This document shows positions 8,422-16,191 of a stretch of 37,074 bases of DNA, piece by piece. The number at the start of each line of letters is the position of its first letter. Position 1 is the first letter of the stretch. Source of the stretch: Leptolyngbya sp. PLA1 (GTDB lineage Bacteria; Planctomycetota; Phycisphaerae; Phycisphaerales; UBA1924); contig QWIH01000033.1 in the NCBI GenBank assembly GCA_021405315.1, positions 1-37,074 of the forward strand, in the 5' to 3' direction. The position numbers and the translations under genes were made by a program. The notes under the pieces are model-generated. The model saw nothing but the letters and a program-made list of their open reading frames with translations. It did not search any database and had not been told where the DNA came from.

Positions 8422-9723
8422 CTAGAACGTGTACGTCCCCGTCCCACCGCCGCTCGAACTTGATCCGCTCGCGCTCCCCGAACCGGTGCCGGAGGAACTG
8501 GAGAAGGATGACCCGCTCGATTTGCTCCCCGGTCCACTGCTGGACGGCCCGCTTGAAGACGCGGAAGGCGAAGTCGACCCAGGCCCTGACGCCGTGGTGA
8601 TTCCGGTGCCGGACGCGGAGCCTGGCCCGGAAGACTGCGCCGTGGCTTCCGCCACGCCGCTGGACTGGTTATCCGCTGGCAGATCGTTGTGGACCCACAC
8701 GCCCTCCGCCGAGAACGTGTTCGTGCCGGGGATGTGGACGGCCACGGTGCGTGTCGGCGCGTCGATGCGGTCGGCGGTCTCCACGAGTTCCTCGGCCAGG
8801 CGCTCGCCGATCAGGCAGTCGCCCTTCTTGATGAACTCGGCCGACGAGAATCCCCACTCGTCGCCGCGTCGGACGAGGAACGGGTGCTCGGGCGTCGCTT
8901 TGATCCGGCGGTTGATGACCACGAACCCGGTGTGCTCGCCGAGTTTCACGCTGGCGACGCGGCCGACGGTCGGGATCGTGCCGCGCATGCCGTGGTGCGA
9001 GAGCCACTGGTACTGGGCGCGGAATGGAACATCGACCTCGAGGCCGGGGACCTTGATGGTCGCCACACGGTCACCGGGCTTGAGGTTCTCGATCGGCGTG
9101 ACGCGGCCGTCGGCCAGGCGGACCAGCGTACCGAAGAGCAGGCAGTTGGACCCGCCCGAGCCCCCGGAACCCCCGCCGCCCGAGCCACCACCACCCCCCC
9201 CTCCGCCACCACCGCCACCACCACCTCCTCCCCCGCCTCCGGAGGATCCTCCTCCTCCGCCACCGCCCGATGACCCACCGCCGCCCCCAGACGAACCACC
9301 TCCGCCCGACGAACCTCCGCCACCGGACGAGCCGCCACCTCCGGACGAGCCGCTGCCGCCCGACGATCCGCCGCCGCTGCTCGCGCCGGATGACGCGCCC
9401 GAAGACGCCCCACTCGACATGCCGCTGGACCCACCGCCGCCCGATGAACTCGCGCCGCTGCTGCCGGACCCCGAGGACGATCCCGAGCCGCTGGACGACC
9501 CGGACCCGCTGCTGGAGGAGCCGCTCGACGATGAACCCGACGAGGATGAACCGCTGGAGCTCGACGACGAGGACGAACTACTGCTCGAGGATGACGAGCT
9601 CGACGAACTGCTGCTCGACGACGACCCCTCGGACGAGGAGCTGCCCGACCCACCGCCACCGCCGCCGGTGGTCGAAGCCCAGACCGGGATGTAGAGGAAG
9701 TACCGGCGGGGTTCGTCGCTCAC
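8422..9723 (-). CDS. Ser/Gly-rich virion protein with intein-like Hint domain
   Basis: 433 aa from a GTG at 9723 that overlaps the preceding stop by 4 bp (GTGA). Residues 1-18 are ordinary (YFLYIPVWAS). Residues about 19-192 are almost only Ser and Gly, with a Ser run and then a Gly run. A Hint domain follows at 194-346: CLLFGTLVRLADG starts with the N-terminal Cys, then NLKPGDRVAT, a KATPEHPFLV block with TxxH, and the terminal GVWVHN. The next residue is Asp, not Cys, Ser or Thr. This suits a bacterial intein-like domain that cleaves rather than splices. The last 87 residues are Ser/Gly/Pro-rich. It is the last gene of the virion operon, where a distal tail or fibre protein is expected. The Hint call is strong; the virion role is inferred. 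Confidence 0.8.
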   Translation of the reverse strand: MSDEPRRYFLYIPVWASTTGGGGGGSGSSSSEGSSSSSSSSSSSSSSSSSSSSSSSSGSSSSGSSSSGSSSSGSGSSSGSGSSSGSGSSGASSSGGGGSSGMSSGASSGASSGASSGGGSSGGSGSSGGGGSSGGGGSSGGGGSSGGGGGSSGGGGGGGSSGGGGGGGGGGGGGGGGGGGSGGGGSGGSGGSNCLLFGTLVRLADGRVTPIENLKPGDRVATIKVPGLEVDVPFRAQYQWLSHHGMRGTIPTVGRVASVKLGEHTGFVVINRRIKATPEHPFLVRRGDEWGFSSAEFIKKGDCLIGERLAEELVETADRIDAPTRTVAVHIPGTNTFSAEGVWVHNDLPADNQSSGVAEATAQSSGPGSASGTGITTASGPGSTSPSASSSGPSSSGPGSKSSGSSFSSSSGTGSGSASGSSSSGGGTGTYTF

Positions 9724-10607
9724 TTGTTGGCTCCTTCCTTGGGCTGATACCAGCCCGCCGTGTCCACGGGCTTGCCGCACTCGGCGCCGGCCATCGCGAT
9801 CGCGTCGGCGAACTCCATCCGCTCGAACACGCCCAGCTCGCTGCCCGGTGAGCAGTTGATGACCTTGAACCCGTGCAGGTCGAAGTGAGGCTTCAGAGCC
9901 TCGAATCGCTTCTGGAGCGACTCGTACAGGATGTTGTTGTGCCGGATCGATTCCCGCGTGCGTTCCTCGCTGAAGGCGTACTTGCGGTCGCCGGCCATCT
10001 TGAAGTCGCACCCGAGCAGGTACACCGTGCGGAAGCCCAGGTAGTGCAAGAGGTGCAGGGCCGCCAGCATGACGCTGCGTTTGCCCTTGATCCCGAGCGA
10101 ATCGGCGTGCTCCCCGTCCTGGCCCCAGTTGATCGTGTCTGACTTCAGGAACCGGCTGTGGTCGAAGTGGTCACTGCGGCGGTAGAACAGAACGCCGGGC
10201 ATCTGCCGGACCTTGAACGCGCTGGCCCGGAACGACCCGTCGGGGTTCTGGACACGCAGGCGCTTGTCGAAATGCGATACCGGCACCATCTTCAGGATCC
10301 CCGGGTCCTTCCAGCCGGTGTCGATGAAACGGCCGGGGTCGTCCACGCACGTCCACAGCGTGGGGCGGTGCAGCGACCACGCGTTGTTCACCGCCATCGT
10401 GACGATGCCGCGGCGGTTGAGCTGCGTGAGGTCGATCTGATTGAGCGACGGCCCCGAGAGCATCAGGAACGCCGACCGTCCCTTGTAGAAGTCGCACAGG
10501 GAAACGGAGTCGAAATCGGCGGTGTAGAGCCGCACGCCGCTCCGCGCCGGCCGGCGCTGCTTCAGCCCCGCCTGCAACGCCGCGATGTCGCCGCTGTTCT
10601 CACGCAT
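9720..10607 (-). CDS. MptE/DUF115-like Rossmann protein in tail operon
   Basis: 295 aa from the ATG at 10607; it overlaps the upstream methyltransferase stop by 8 bp and the Hint-protein start by 4 bp. The N-terminal half has GRSAFLMLSGPSLNQIDL followed by IVTMAVNNAWSL, the GPSL...vN pattern of the DUF115/6-hydroxymethylpterin pyrophosphokinase MptE-like superfamily. The C-terminal half has MLAALHLLHYLGFRTVYLLG and a CDF turn, as in that superfamily, which shares its fold with some glycosyl- and sialyltransferases. Its substrate cannot be read from sequence. Sitting with a methyltransferase among tail genes, it may modify a virion surface protein or a host glycan. Superfamily assignment is moderate; function is open. 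Confidence 0.6.
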   Translation of the reverse strand: MRENSGDIAALQAGLKQRRPARSGVRLYTADFDSVSLCDFYKGRSAFLMLSGPSLNQIDLTQLNRRGIVTMAVNNAWSLHRPTLWTCVDDPGRFIDTGWKDPGILKMVPVSHFDKRLRVQNPDGSFRASAFKVRQMPGVLFYRRSDHFDHSRFLKSDTINWGQDGEHADSLGIKGKRSVMLAALHLLHYLGFRTVYLLGCDFKMAGDRKYAFSEERTRESIRHNNILYESLQKRFEALKPHFDLHGFKVINCSPGSELGVFERMEFADAIAMAGAECGKPVDTAGWYQPKEGANK

Positions 10608-11172
10608 CGTTGAACGCCCCCACGATGTAGTTGCCCTTTGTCGAAGAAGTCGCAACCGTGCCCACGCGGCCGATCCGCTCCAGCCACCACCCGCGGGGCT
10701 TCACCGTGGGGTGGAGCCCCTCGCCGTTGACCTTCGTCTTGCTCTCCCGCGTGCAGATCGAAAAGACAAACCTCCCGCCACCCCCACGCACCGCGATCCG
10801 CCGCATCTCGTCGAGCACCTCGTCCACCTCCTCCGGGAGCAGATGCTCGAGGGCGTCGAACGCGGTCACGAGGTCGGCGATGCCCGCCGAGAGCGGAACG
10901 CGGTGCATGGGCGCCACGATGTCCGCCTCTGGGAACGCGAAATCCACCCCCAGCCCGTCGATCCCCAGCCGCCGCAGGTGCCGGATGAAGAGGTTGCGGC
11001 CGCAGCCGAAGTCCACGACGAACCGCGGCCTGAAGCCCTGGACGATCGCGTAGGCGTGCTGGCCGTGGTTGCTCGAGCCGTAGCGCGTGCCGACGAGCGC
11101 GGCGTACTTGCCACGCTCGTGCTCGCGGCGAGCTTCCAGGTCGACGGGGATGGACTCATGGGGGTCAGACAT
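10600..11172 (-). CDS. SAM-dependent class I methyltransferase
   Basis: 190 aa. It has a class I Rossmann methyltransferase core: motif I FVVDFGCGRN (SAM-binding loop), motif II with the acidic end GLGVDFAFPEAD, and the DLVTAFDALEHLLPEEVDEV segment typical of the Methyltransf_11 type. It lacks the DPPY or PC motif of DNA methyltransferases, so DNA is an unlikely target; a small molecule, sugar or protein is more likely. The gene overlaps both neighbours by 8 bp. Its pairing with the MptE-like gene suggests a joint modification step linked to the tail tip. Confidence 0.8.
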   Translation of the reverse strand: MSDPHESIPVDLEARREHERGKYAALVGTRYGSSNHGQHAYAIVQGFRPRFVVDFGCGRNLFIRHLRRLGIDGLGVDFAFPEADIVAPMHRVPLSAGIADLVTAFDALEHLLPEEVDEVLDEMRRIAVRGGGGRFVFSICTRESKTKVNGEGLHPTVKPRGWWLERIGRVGTVATSSTKGNYIVGAFNDA

Positions 11173-12175
11173 AGAGCCACACCGGGACGTCGAACTCCAC
11201 CAGCTCCACGCCGTTGAGGGCCTGGAAGCACCACACCGTGCCGCCGCGGGTGTCGCGCTCGGCGGTCATCTGCACGGCCACGCCCTTCAGGATCGGCCGC
11301 AGGATCGGGATCGCGGCCTTGCGCGGGCAGAACCCGGCCGGGTCGAAGGGCTCGAGCTGCCCCGGCACGAAGTACGACCGCACGCCGCCGAAGCCGTCGG
11401 TGCCCTCGGGTTCCTGGTCCGGCACGTCGCTGTGGTGGGATTCGAAGCGGTTGATCGCGTACTTGTCGGGATCGCCATTGGAGGACAGGCCGTTCTCGAC
11501 CTTGATGTACCGCCCGAACGTCTCGCTCGCGGGGTCGCCGTCGATGGCGGCCTCGTCCCACGGGTAGCGCCAGCGGAACCGCTCGTTGGCGATCTCGACG
11601 GCCTCCCCGAGGAGGGCCACGATCGTGTCCGAACGCGGGCGGCCGATGTCCACCACGGCCCACTTCTCACCGACACCGTCCTCTTTCCAGAGGATGGCGG
11701 TTCCGCCGGAGCCGCTCGACACGAGCACACGCTCGCCCGGCTTGATGTCGGCGAAGGCGTGCTCTTCCTCCTCGACGTACAGGCGGACGGGCGTGACGCC
11801 GTGGACGACGCACGGCCCCACCTCGCCGGCGATGATCGGCTCGCGGGCGACGACGAATCGGCCCGGCGGCGTCTCCTCGTCGGGCTCGATGCCCTTGAGC
11901 GCCATGCGGTTCTGGAAGGTCTTCTCCGGCCCTTCGTCGCCGGGCGGGAAGAGCGGCCCGTCGATGGCCATGACGTGGTAGCGGTCGAGGTCGGACCCGG
12001 AGTCATTGCGGACGGGCACAACCCCGTGCTGCCGCCCGCTATCGTGGAGTTCGCCGGATACGCGGTCCTGCTGGCGACGCTTGAGGTCGAGCGCCGCATC
12101 GACGAAGGCGTTGTACGCCCGCGAGGGGATGCGGAGCGGGTCGCCGGGCCGGACTTTGCGGAGGTCGTCTCCCAT
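11165..12175 (-). CDS. Phage tail-region structural protein, unknown
   Basis: 336 aa. The N-terminus reads VRPGDPLRIPSRAYNAFVDA, a pattern I recall from uncharacterised proteins of planctomycete prophages. The rest is beta-rich with many short strands (VVPVRNDSGSDLDRYHVMAI; FVVAREPIIAGEVGPCVVHG; GERVLVSSGSGGTAILW), as expected of a baseplate, tip or fibre component. No enzyme motif is seen. It follows the preceding tail gene by 8 bp and overlaps the methyltransferase gene by 8 bp. The distal tail role is inferred from its place after the tape measure gene. Confidence 0.6.
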   Translation of the reverse strand: MGDDLRKVRPGDPLRIPSRAYNAFVDAALDLKRRQQDRVSGELHDSGRQHGVVPVRNDSGSDLDRYHVMAIDGPLFPPGDEGPEKTFQNRMALKGIEPDEETPPGRFVVAREPIIAGEVGPCVVHGVTPVRLYVEEEEHAFADIKPGERVLVSSGSGGTAILWKEDGVGEKWAVVDIGRPRSDTIVALLGEAVEIANERFRWRYPWDEAAIDGDPASETFGRYIKVENGLSSNGDPDKYAINRFESHHSDVPDQEPEGTDGFGGVRSYFVPGQLEPFDPAGFCPRKAAIPILRPILKGVAVQMTAERDTRGGTVWCFQALNGVELVEFDVPVWLYV

Positions 12176-12183
12176 AGTGAGCG

Positions 12184-12999
12184 TCAGTCAAGTCCCAGGG
12201 CCGCGAAGCCGCCGTCCTCGTACACGCGTTCGACATACGCGGCGATCGGCCGCTTCACGATCGCCTTGGCCGCGGTGTCCTCCTGGTCGGCGTACCGCAC
12301 CCACAGGTACTCCCAGCCCTTCTTGCTGATGCCGTTGATGGGGCCGATGGTCAACCCCGAGACGTTTGGGCTGGCCGCGAAGCGGTACGTGATCTCCCAG
12401 TCCGCATCCTCGCCCAGCTGCGTGCGCTTCGAGCCCGAGGCGCCCAGGAACAGCACCTCGCCCGGTTGGAACCCCTTGAACGTGTCGCTGTTCACCTTGC
12501 CGGTGAGGTTGAAGAGGACGCCCTTGTACGCCCCGGTGATCTCCTCGTCGGGCTTGTAGTGCGTCTCGGTGAAGTTGAATACGGGCACGGTGATGTCCAC
12601 GCCCTCGACGCCGTCGGCGCTGACGCCCACCGCGCCCTTGAAGTCGGGCGCGGCGCCCACACCGGGCGCGGGGTACCGGTGCACCGTCGCCAGCGACTGC
12701 GTGATGTGCTGGGTGCCCCCGCCAGTATCGAACGAGTACACCGCCTCGCCGCCGGGGGTGATGCTGCCCGAGGACTGGCCGTAGCGGGCCGTGCCCTCCC
12801 AGAGCTCGGGGCCGAGCGGTTCGATCGACACGGTCTGGCGGGCCAGTCCGGCGTAGGTGTCGGGGGCTTCATCCTCGAGGGCGTCGCGGGCCGCGATGTC
12901 GTCGTCGGTGCCGAGGACGATGTACGCCAGCTCCGCCGAGGGGTTCTGCCCCTTGGTGAGCCGCCGCGAATCGAACTTCTCACGCACCTCGATCGGCAC
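12184..12999 (-). CDS. Distal tail / baseplate-like protein, unknown
   Basis: 271 aa, immediately after the tape measure gene (12-bp gap), where distal tail or baseplate hub proteins are normally encoded. The sequence is beta-rich (AELAYIVLGTDDDIAARDAL; TVSIEPLGPELWEGTARYG; GVDITVPVFNFTETHYKPDE) with a tail-like WEITYRFAASPNVSG segment and a GWEYLWVRYADQED motif near the end. I do not recognise a named family. Its role is inferred from position. Confidence 0.6.
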   Translation of the reverse strand: MPIEVREKFDSRRLTKGQNPSAELAYIVLGTDDDIAARDALEDEAPDTYAGLARQTVSIEPLGPELWEGTARYGQSSGSITPGGEAVYSFDTGGGTQHITQSLATVHRYPAPGVGAAPDFKGAVGVSADGVEGVDITVPVFNFTETHYKPDEEITGAYKGVLFNLTGKVNSDTFKGFQPGEVLFLGASGSKRTQLGEDADWEITYRFAASPNVSGLTIGPINGISKKGWEYLWVRYADQEDTAAKAIVKRPIAAYVERVYEDGGFAALGLD

Positions 13000-13011
13000 T
13001 CGTCACTCCGT

Positions 13012-15009
13012 TCAGGTGAACGCCAGCCCGCCCGTACCCATCGCGTCCACGAGACGCTTGGTGTTCTTGGCCGTCTGCTCGCTCGCGCGAGCCGTCCGTT
13101 CCGCCGCATCGCCACCACCCAGGCCGGCCGCGCCGGTGGCGTTGAAGGTGCCCGTCACGCTGATCCCCTTGGCCATCACATCGCCGAGCCCCGACAGGCG
13201 GTCCTCGAACTCGGTCATGAGATCCTGCGGGCTCTTCCGTCCCCCCAGGCCGCGCTCCGCGTCCGCCGCCTCGCGCTTCTGGCGGGCCTGCTCGATGGCG
13301 TCGGCGAGTTTCTGCTTCGCGGCGTCCAAGGCGGCCTGCGATTCCGCGAGCCCGGCTTCGGTCTTGTCCTTGAGGGCCTTCTGGGCGTCCTCGAAGTCCT
13401 GGCCGATGGCGGCGAGCGTCGCCTCGTGGATGGCCGCGGAATGCTGGCGCTCGGCCGCCCGCGCCTTCTCGCGGGCAGCCACGGTCTCTTGGGCCGCGTT
13501 CTCCAGCTCCACCAGCCGCGACTCCAGCTGCTGGTCCACGGCCTTCTTGGCGGCGTCCACGTCGAGCCCGGAGTCGAACAGCCCCTGGATCTCCAGCATC
13601 CGCTTGGCGACCCACGACGACGCCTCCTCCCAGATCATCTGGAAGCCGGTGGCGAAGTTGGTCCAGGTCTTGGAAAGAAAGGCGACCGTCTCGATCCAGC
13701 CGACCTCGAGGGCGTGGAACAGGATCTCGGCGGCCGCCAGCGCGCCGTACCACATGGAGTACGCGGTGGAGACGAAGAACTCCTTGGCCCCCAGCCACGC
13801 CTTGTTGAGCGCTGCCACGCCCTGCTGCCAGACGACCTTGAGCGACAGCCACAGGATCTCGGCCGCGAGGGCGATGTCGCCAGCGGCCAGGGCGTCGGCG
13901 ATCCCGCCCACGACCTTGGACACCCATTCCCGCAGCGCCGTGAACTGCTTGCCCAGCCACGCGAGCGCATCGCCGCCAACGCCCGTGGCGACCACCAGCA
14001 CGCCGCCTAGCGCGATGATCGCGGCGATGACAAGGCCGACCGGCGAGAGGACCGCGCCGATCGCAGCCCCGATCAGGCCGAACGCCGTCCCGATCCCGCC
14101 GATGATTCCCGCCACCAGGCCCAGGGCCGCGCCGATCCCCGAGACGATGTACCCCAGGGCGATGATGGCCACGCCCGCCACGGCGACGGCCGCCGCGACC
14201 TTGAGCGCCCACACGACCAGGTCCTTGTTCTCCTTGATCCAGGCCGTGGCGCTGACGATCACGCGCGTGATCCGCTCGGTGAGCTCCTGGATGGTGGGCG
14301 CGAGCGCCCCGCCGATCGTGAATACGCCCTGCTTGAGGACTTTCCAGAGCGTGCCGAGGGCATCGTTGAGTTCCGCGGCATCGCGGGCGGTCTGCGTGCT
14401 CACGGTCAGCCCGAGCTTGCGGGCTTGCTCCTGCATCTCGTTGATGCCGGCGGCCCCGTCGGCCATGAGCGGCAGCAGCTTCGTCCCCGCCTTGCCGAAG
14501 AGCTCCATCGCCAGCGACGCCCGCAGGGCCGGGTCCTGCACCTTCGAGATGCGGTCGGCGAGCAGCTTGAACTGCTCATCCGGCGACAACGTCGCCAGGT
14601 CGGACACGGTCAGTCCCAGCATCCCGAGGGCCTCGCTTGCGCCCTGCGAACCCTTGGCGGCCTCGACGAGGGACTTCTGCATGACGCGGAGACCGTTCTC
14701 CAGCGTCTCCATGTCCGTGCCGGAAAGATCGGCGGCGTAGCCGAGCTCCGACAGTGCTTCGACGCTCACGCCCGTTCGCTGGCTCATCTTGTCGAGCACG
14801 TCCCCGGTGTCGGAGAACGCCTTGGCGGTGCCGAGCAGCGCTGTGACGGCGGCGACGCCGATGCCGGCGAGCTTCGTGCCGATCGATCGCAGCCCCGCGC
14901 CGAAGGCCTCGAGCTTCTTCTGGGCCGCTTTCAGGCCGGCAGACAGCTTGTCGCTGACGCCCAGCTCAACGAAGGCCCGTCCGGCTCGGATGCCACGCGT
15001 GTCGGCCAC
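13012..15009 (-). CDS. Tail tape measure protein
   Basis: 665 aa from a GTG at 15009. It begins with a basic, coiled-coil N-terminus (SDKLSAGLKAAQKKLEAFGA) and a tape-measure core (FSDTGDVLDKMSQRTGVSVE; ALSELGYAADLSGTDMETLE; SLAMELFGKAGTKLLPLM). A long hydrophobic stretch follows at about residues 260-360, then amphipathic helices and a strong Ala/Glu/Lys coiled coil at about 490-600. The last part carries a Gly/Ala-rich tail. In siphophages this protein sets tail length and helps DNA entry through the inner membrane. At 665 residues it implies a tail of roughly 100 nm by the usual residue-to-length rule. The chaperone genes upstream fit. Confidence 0.92.
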   Translation of the reverse strand: MADTRGIRAGRAFVELGVSDKLSAGLKAAQKKLEAFGAGLRSIGTKLAGIGVAAVTALLGTAKAFSDTGDVLDKMSQRTGVSVEALSELGYAADLSGTDMETLENGLRVMQKSLVEAAKGSQGASEALGMLGLTVSDLATLSPDEQFKLLADRISKVQDPALRASLAMELFGKAGTKLLPLMADGAAGINEMQEQARKLGLTVSTQTARDAAELNDALGTLWKVLKQGVFTIGGALAPTIQELTERITRVIVSATAWIKENKDLVVWALKVAAAVAVAGVAIIALGYIVSGIGAALGLVAGIIGGIGTAFGLIGAAIGAVLSPVGLVIAAIIALGGVLVVATGVGGDALAWLGKQFTALREWVSKVVGGIADALAAGDIALAAEILWLSLKVVWQQGVAALNKAWLGAKEFFVSTAYSMWYGALAAAEILFHALEVGWIETVAFLSKTWTNFATGFQMIWEEASSWVAKRMLEIQGLFDSGLDVDAAKKAVDQQLESRLVELENAAQETVAAREKARAAERQHSAAIHEATLAAIGQDFEDAQKALKDKTEAGLAESQAALDAAKQKLADAIEQARQKREAADAERGLGGRKSPQDLMTEFEDRLSGLGDVMAKGISVTGTFNATGAAGLGGGDAAERTARASEQTAKNTKRLVDAMGTGGLAFT

Positions 15010-15011
15010 GG

Positions 15012-15452
15012 TCAGTCACCCTTTCGAATCGAGTTCCGCCACAGCAGCGGCAGCCTGGGCCGCTCCTTCTCCAGCGCCGGGGCCATGTACGGCCGCGGCG
15101 CGATCTTGACCTTCCGCGCGGTCAGCCGGCCCCGGCGGCGCTTTAGCACGACCGTCTCGCCGCCGTACTCCAGGACGTTCGGTGCGGTGCTCTTCTTGAA
15201 GCCCACCGGCCCGACGACCACGGAGTCGGCGGCCTGGTCGTACCCGAAGAGGATGAGCCGACGCAGGCTCCCTTCGTGCGAGTGCGGCGGCGAGCCCGGG
15301 GGCGCGGACTTCTTGCGCTTGCGGATGCTGGTCTTCGCCGCCGTGCGAATGAACGCCCCGGCTTTGCTGAGCACCTTCCGCTTGGCGTTGTCGACCGCCG
15401 CCATCACGACGTGGCGGTCGAAGAACATGTCCTTGATGCGCATGGTGATCAC
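15012..15452 (-). CDS. HK97-gp10-like / virion morphogenesis protein
   Basis: 146 aa from a GTG at 15452 that overlaps the lipoprotein stop (GTGA) and has a GGAG at about 8 bases; the ATG at 15443 is the alternative. The sequence MFFDRHVVMAAVDNAKRKVL leads into FIRTAAKTSIRKRKKSAPPG and SPPHSHEGSLRRLILFGYD, followed by VVVGPVGF and APNVLEYGG. This is the typical series of the HK97 gp10/tail-component family: a basic helix, PG.PPHSH.G.LR, and VGP...A..LE.GG. Such proteins act in neck or tail completion. It is out of the usual order, lying after the chaperone genes. Confidence 0.75.
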   Translation of the reverse strand: MITMRIKDMFFDRHVVMAAVDNAKRKVLSKAGAFIRTAAKTSIRKRKKSAPPGSPPHSHEGSLRRLILFGYDQAADSVVVGPVGFKKSTAPNVLEYGGETVVLKRRRGRLTARKVKIAPRPYMAPALEKERPRLPLLWRNSIRKGD

Positions 15453-15949
15453 GCACCACTCCCGCCCCCCGACCCGGCCCCGCCGTTCCCGCCGACGGTG
15501 CCGGCGAGACCGCTGCCCTTCTCCAGGCCCTTGTTGAAGGACGCCTCCTTCTCCTTGCGGAGCCGGCCGCTGCCGATGAACAGGCCCGCGATGCCCGTGA
15601 GCGCCGGCAGCGCCGGCCCGAGCACGGGGAGCCCGGCGACGGTCGGGCCGACGGTGTCGAGGGCCGAGAGCGTCAGCTGCCCAAGCAGGCCGCGGATCTC
15701 GCCGGCCTTCTCGATGTTGCTCTTCCACTGGGCGCCGGTGGTCTGCGTCTGGTTGAACCAGTTCTGGTACTCGGTCTCGGCCTCGTTAAGGCTGAGCGTC
15801 GAGGGCAGGCCGGTGGTCTGCTGGATGGTGTTGGGCGTCTTGACCTTCACCAGGTCGCCCAGGTCGAAGCCGGCGCAGGACGCGAGCACCAGGGCCAGGA
15901 GAAGGAGGCCGGCGAGGTAGACATAGTGGCGAGTTGTGAGGTTCTTCAT
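15449..15949 (-). CDS. Phage lipoprotein with C-terminal TM (unimolecular-spanin-like)
   Basis: 166 aa. An N-terminal signal (basic start, hydrophobic LAGLLLLALV) ends in the lipobox LASC (22-25), so Cys25 would be lipidated. The middle is hydrophilic with an amphipathic stretch (LNEAETEYQNWFNQTQ). A second hydrophobic segment at about 103-128 (VAGLPVLGPALPALTGIAGL) is followed by a positive RLRKEK stretch and a Gly-rich end. An outer-membrane lipid anchor plus an inner-membrane C-terminal TM is the topology of unimolecular spanins such as T1 gp11. Its site among tail genes is unusual for a spanin, so it could instead be a tail-linked or superinfection-exclusion lipoprotein. The start overlaps the previous stop (ATGA). 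Confidence 0.65.
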   Translation of the reverse strand: MKNLTTRHYVYLAGLLLLALVLASCAGFDLGDLVKVKTPNTIQQTTGLPSTLSLNEAETEYQNWFNQTQTTGAQWKSNIEKAGEIRGLLGQLTLSALDTVGPTVAGLPVLGPALPALTGIAGLFIGSGRLRKEKEASFNKGLEKGSGLAGTVGGNGGAGSGGGSGA

Positions 15950-16191
15950 CCGCGGGCCTCCTCGGGAAGTGGCGGGAACTTGCCGTCGATGAACACGTCC
16001 TTGAGCACCGACACGTCGACCTTGACGGGCCGGGCGCGGCGGGCGAAGGGGTCAAAGTCGGATGGCTTGAGCGGGCGGGTTCGTTTGGGGTCGCGGTGGG
16101 TGTTGGCGATCACGGCCATGACGGCGGAAGCGATGGACCAGTCGTGGCGCTGCCGCCCGTCGAGCATGGCCACCAACTCGCGGAGCGTCAG
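15946..16191 (-). CDS. Tail chaperone C-terminal part, read by -1 frameshift
   Basis: This frame adds 81 residues to the 163-aa chaperone if ribosomes slip back one base at 16197-16191. The product continues LTLRELVAMLDGRQ, then IASAVMAVIANTHRDPK and KPSDFDPFA, a conserved-looking stretch that I recall from small proteins next to tail genes in planctomycete prophages. The fused protein would be 244 aa. No good start lies at its head: the first candidates are TTG 16176, GTG 16173 and ATG 16167, none with a clear Shine-Dalgarno. Independent initiation there, giving about 73-76 aa, is the alternative. The stop overlaps the lipoprotein ATG. Confidence 0.6.
   Translation of the reverse strand: MTLRELVAMLDGRQRHDWSIASAVMAVIANTHRDPKRTRPLKPSDFDPFARRARPVKVDVSVLKDVFIDGKFPPLPEEARG

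Noticed and set aside
8946..9659. Dense repeats that could suggest a CRISPR or VNTR array
   Set aside because: The repeats are codon-level Ser/Gly low complexity without fixed repeat and spacer units.
8429..9694. Long plus-strand frame rich in Pro, Asp and Glu
   Set aside because: It is the antisense reading of the Ser/Gly codons of the Hint protein. The minus-strand frame has the recognisable domain, coupled start and operon context.
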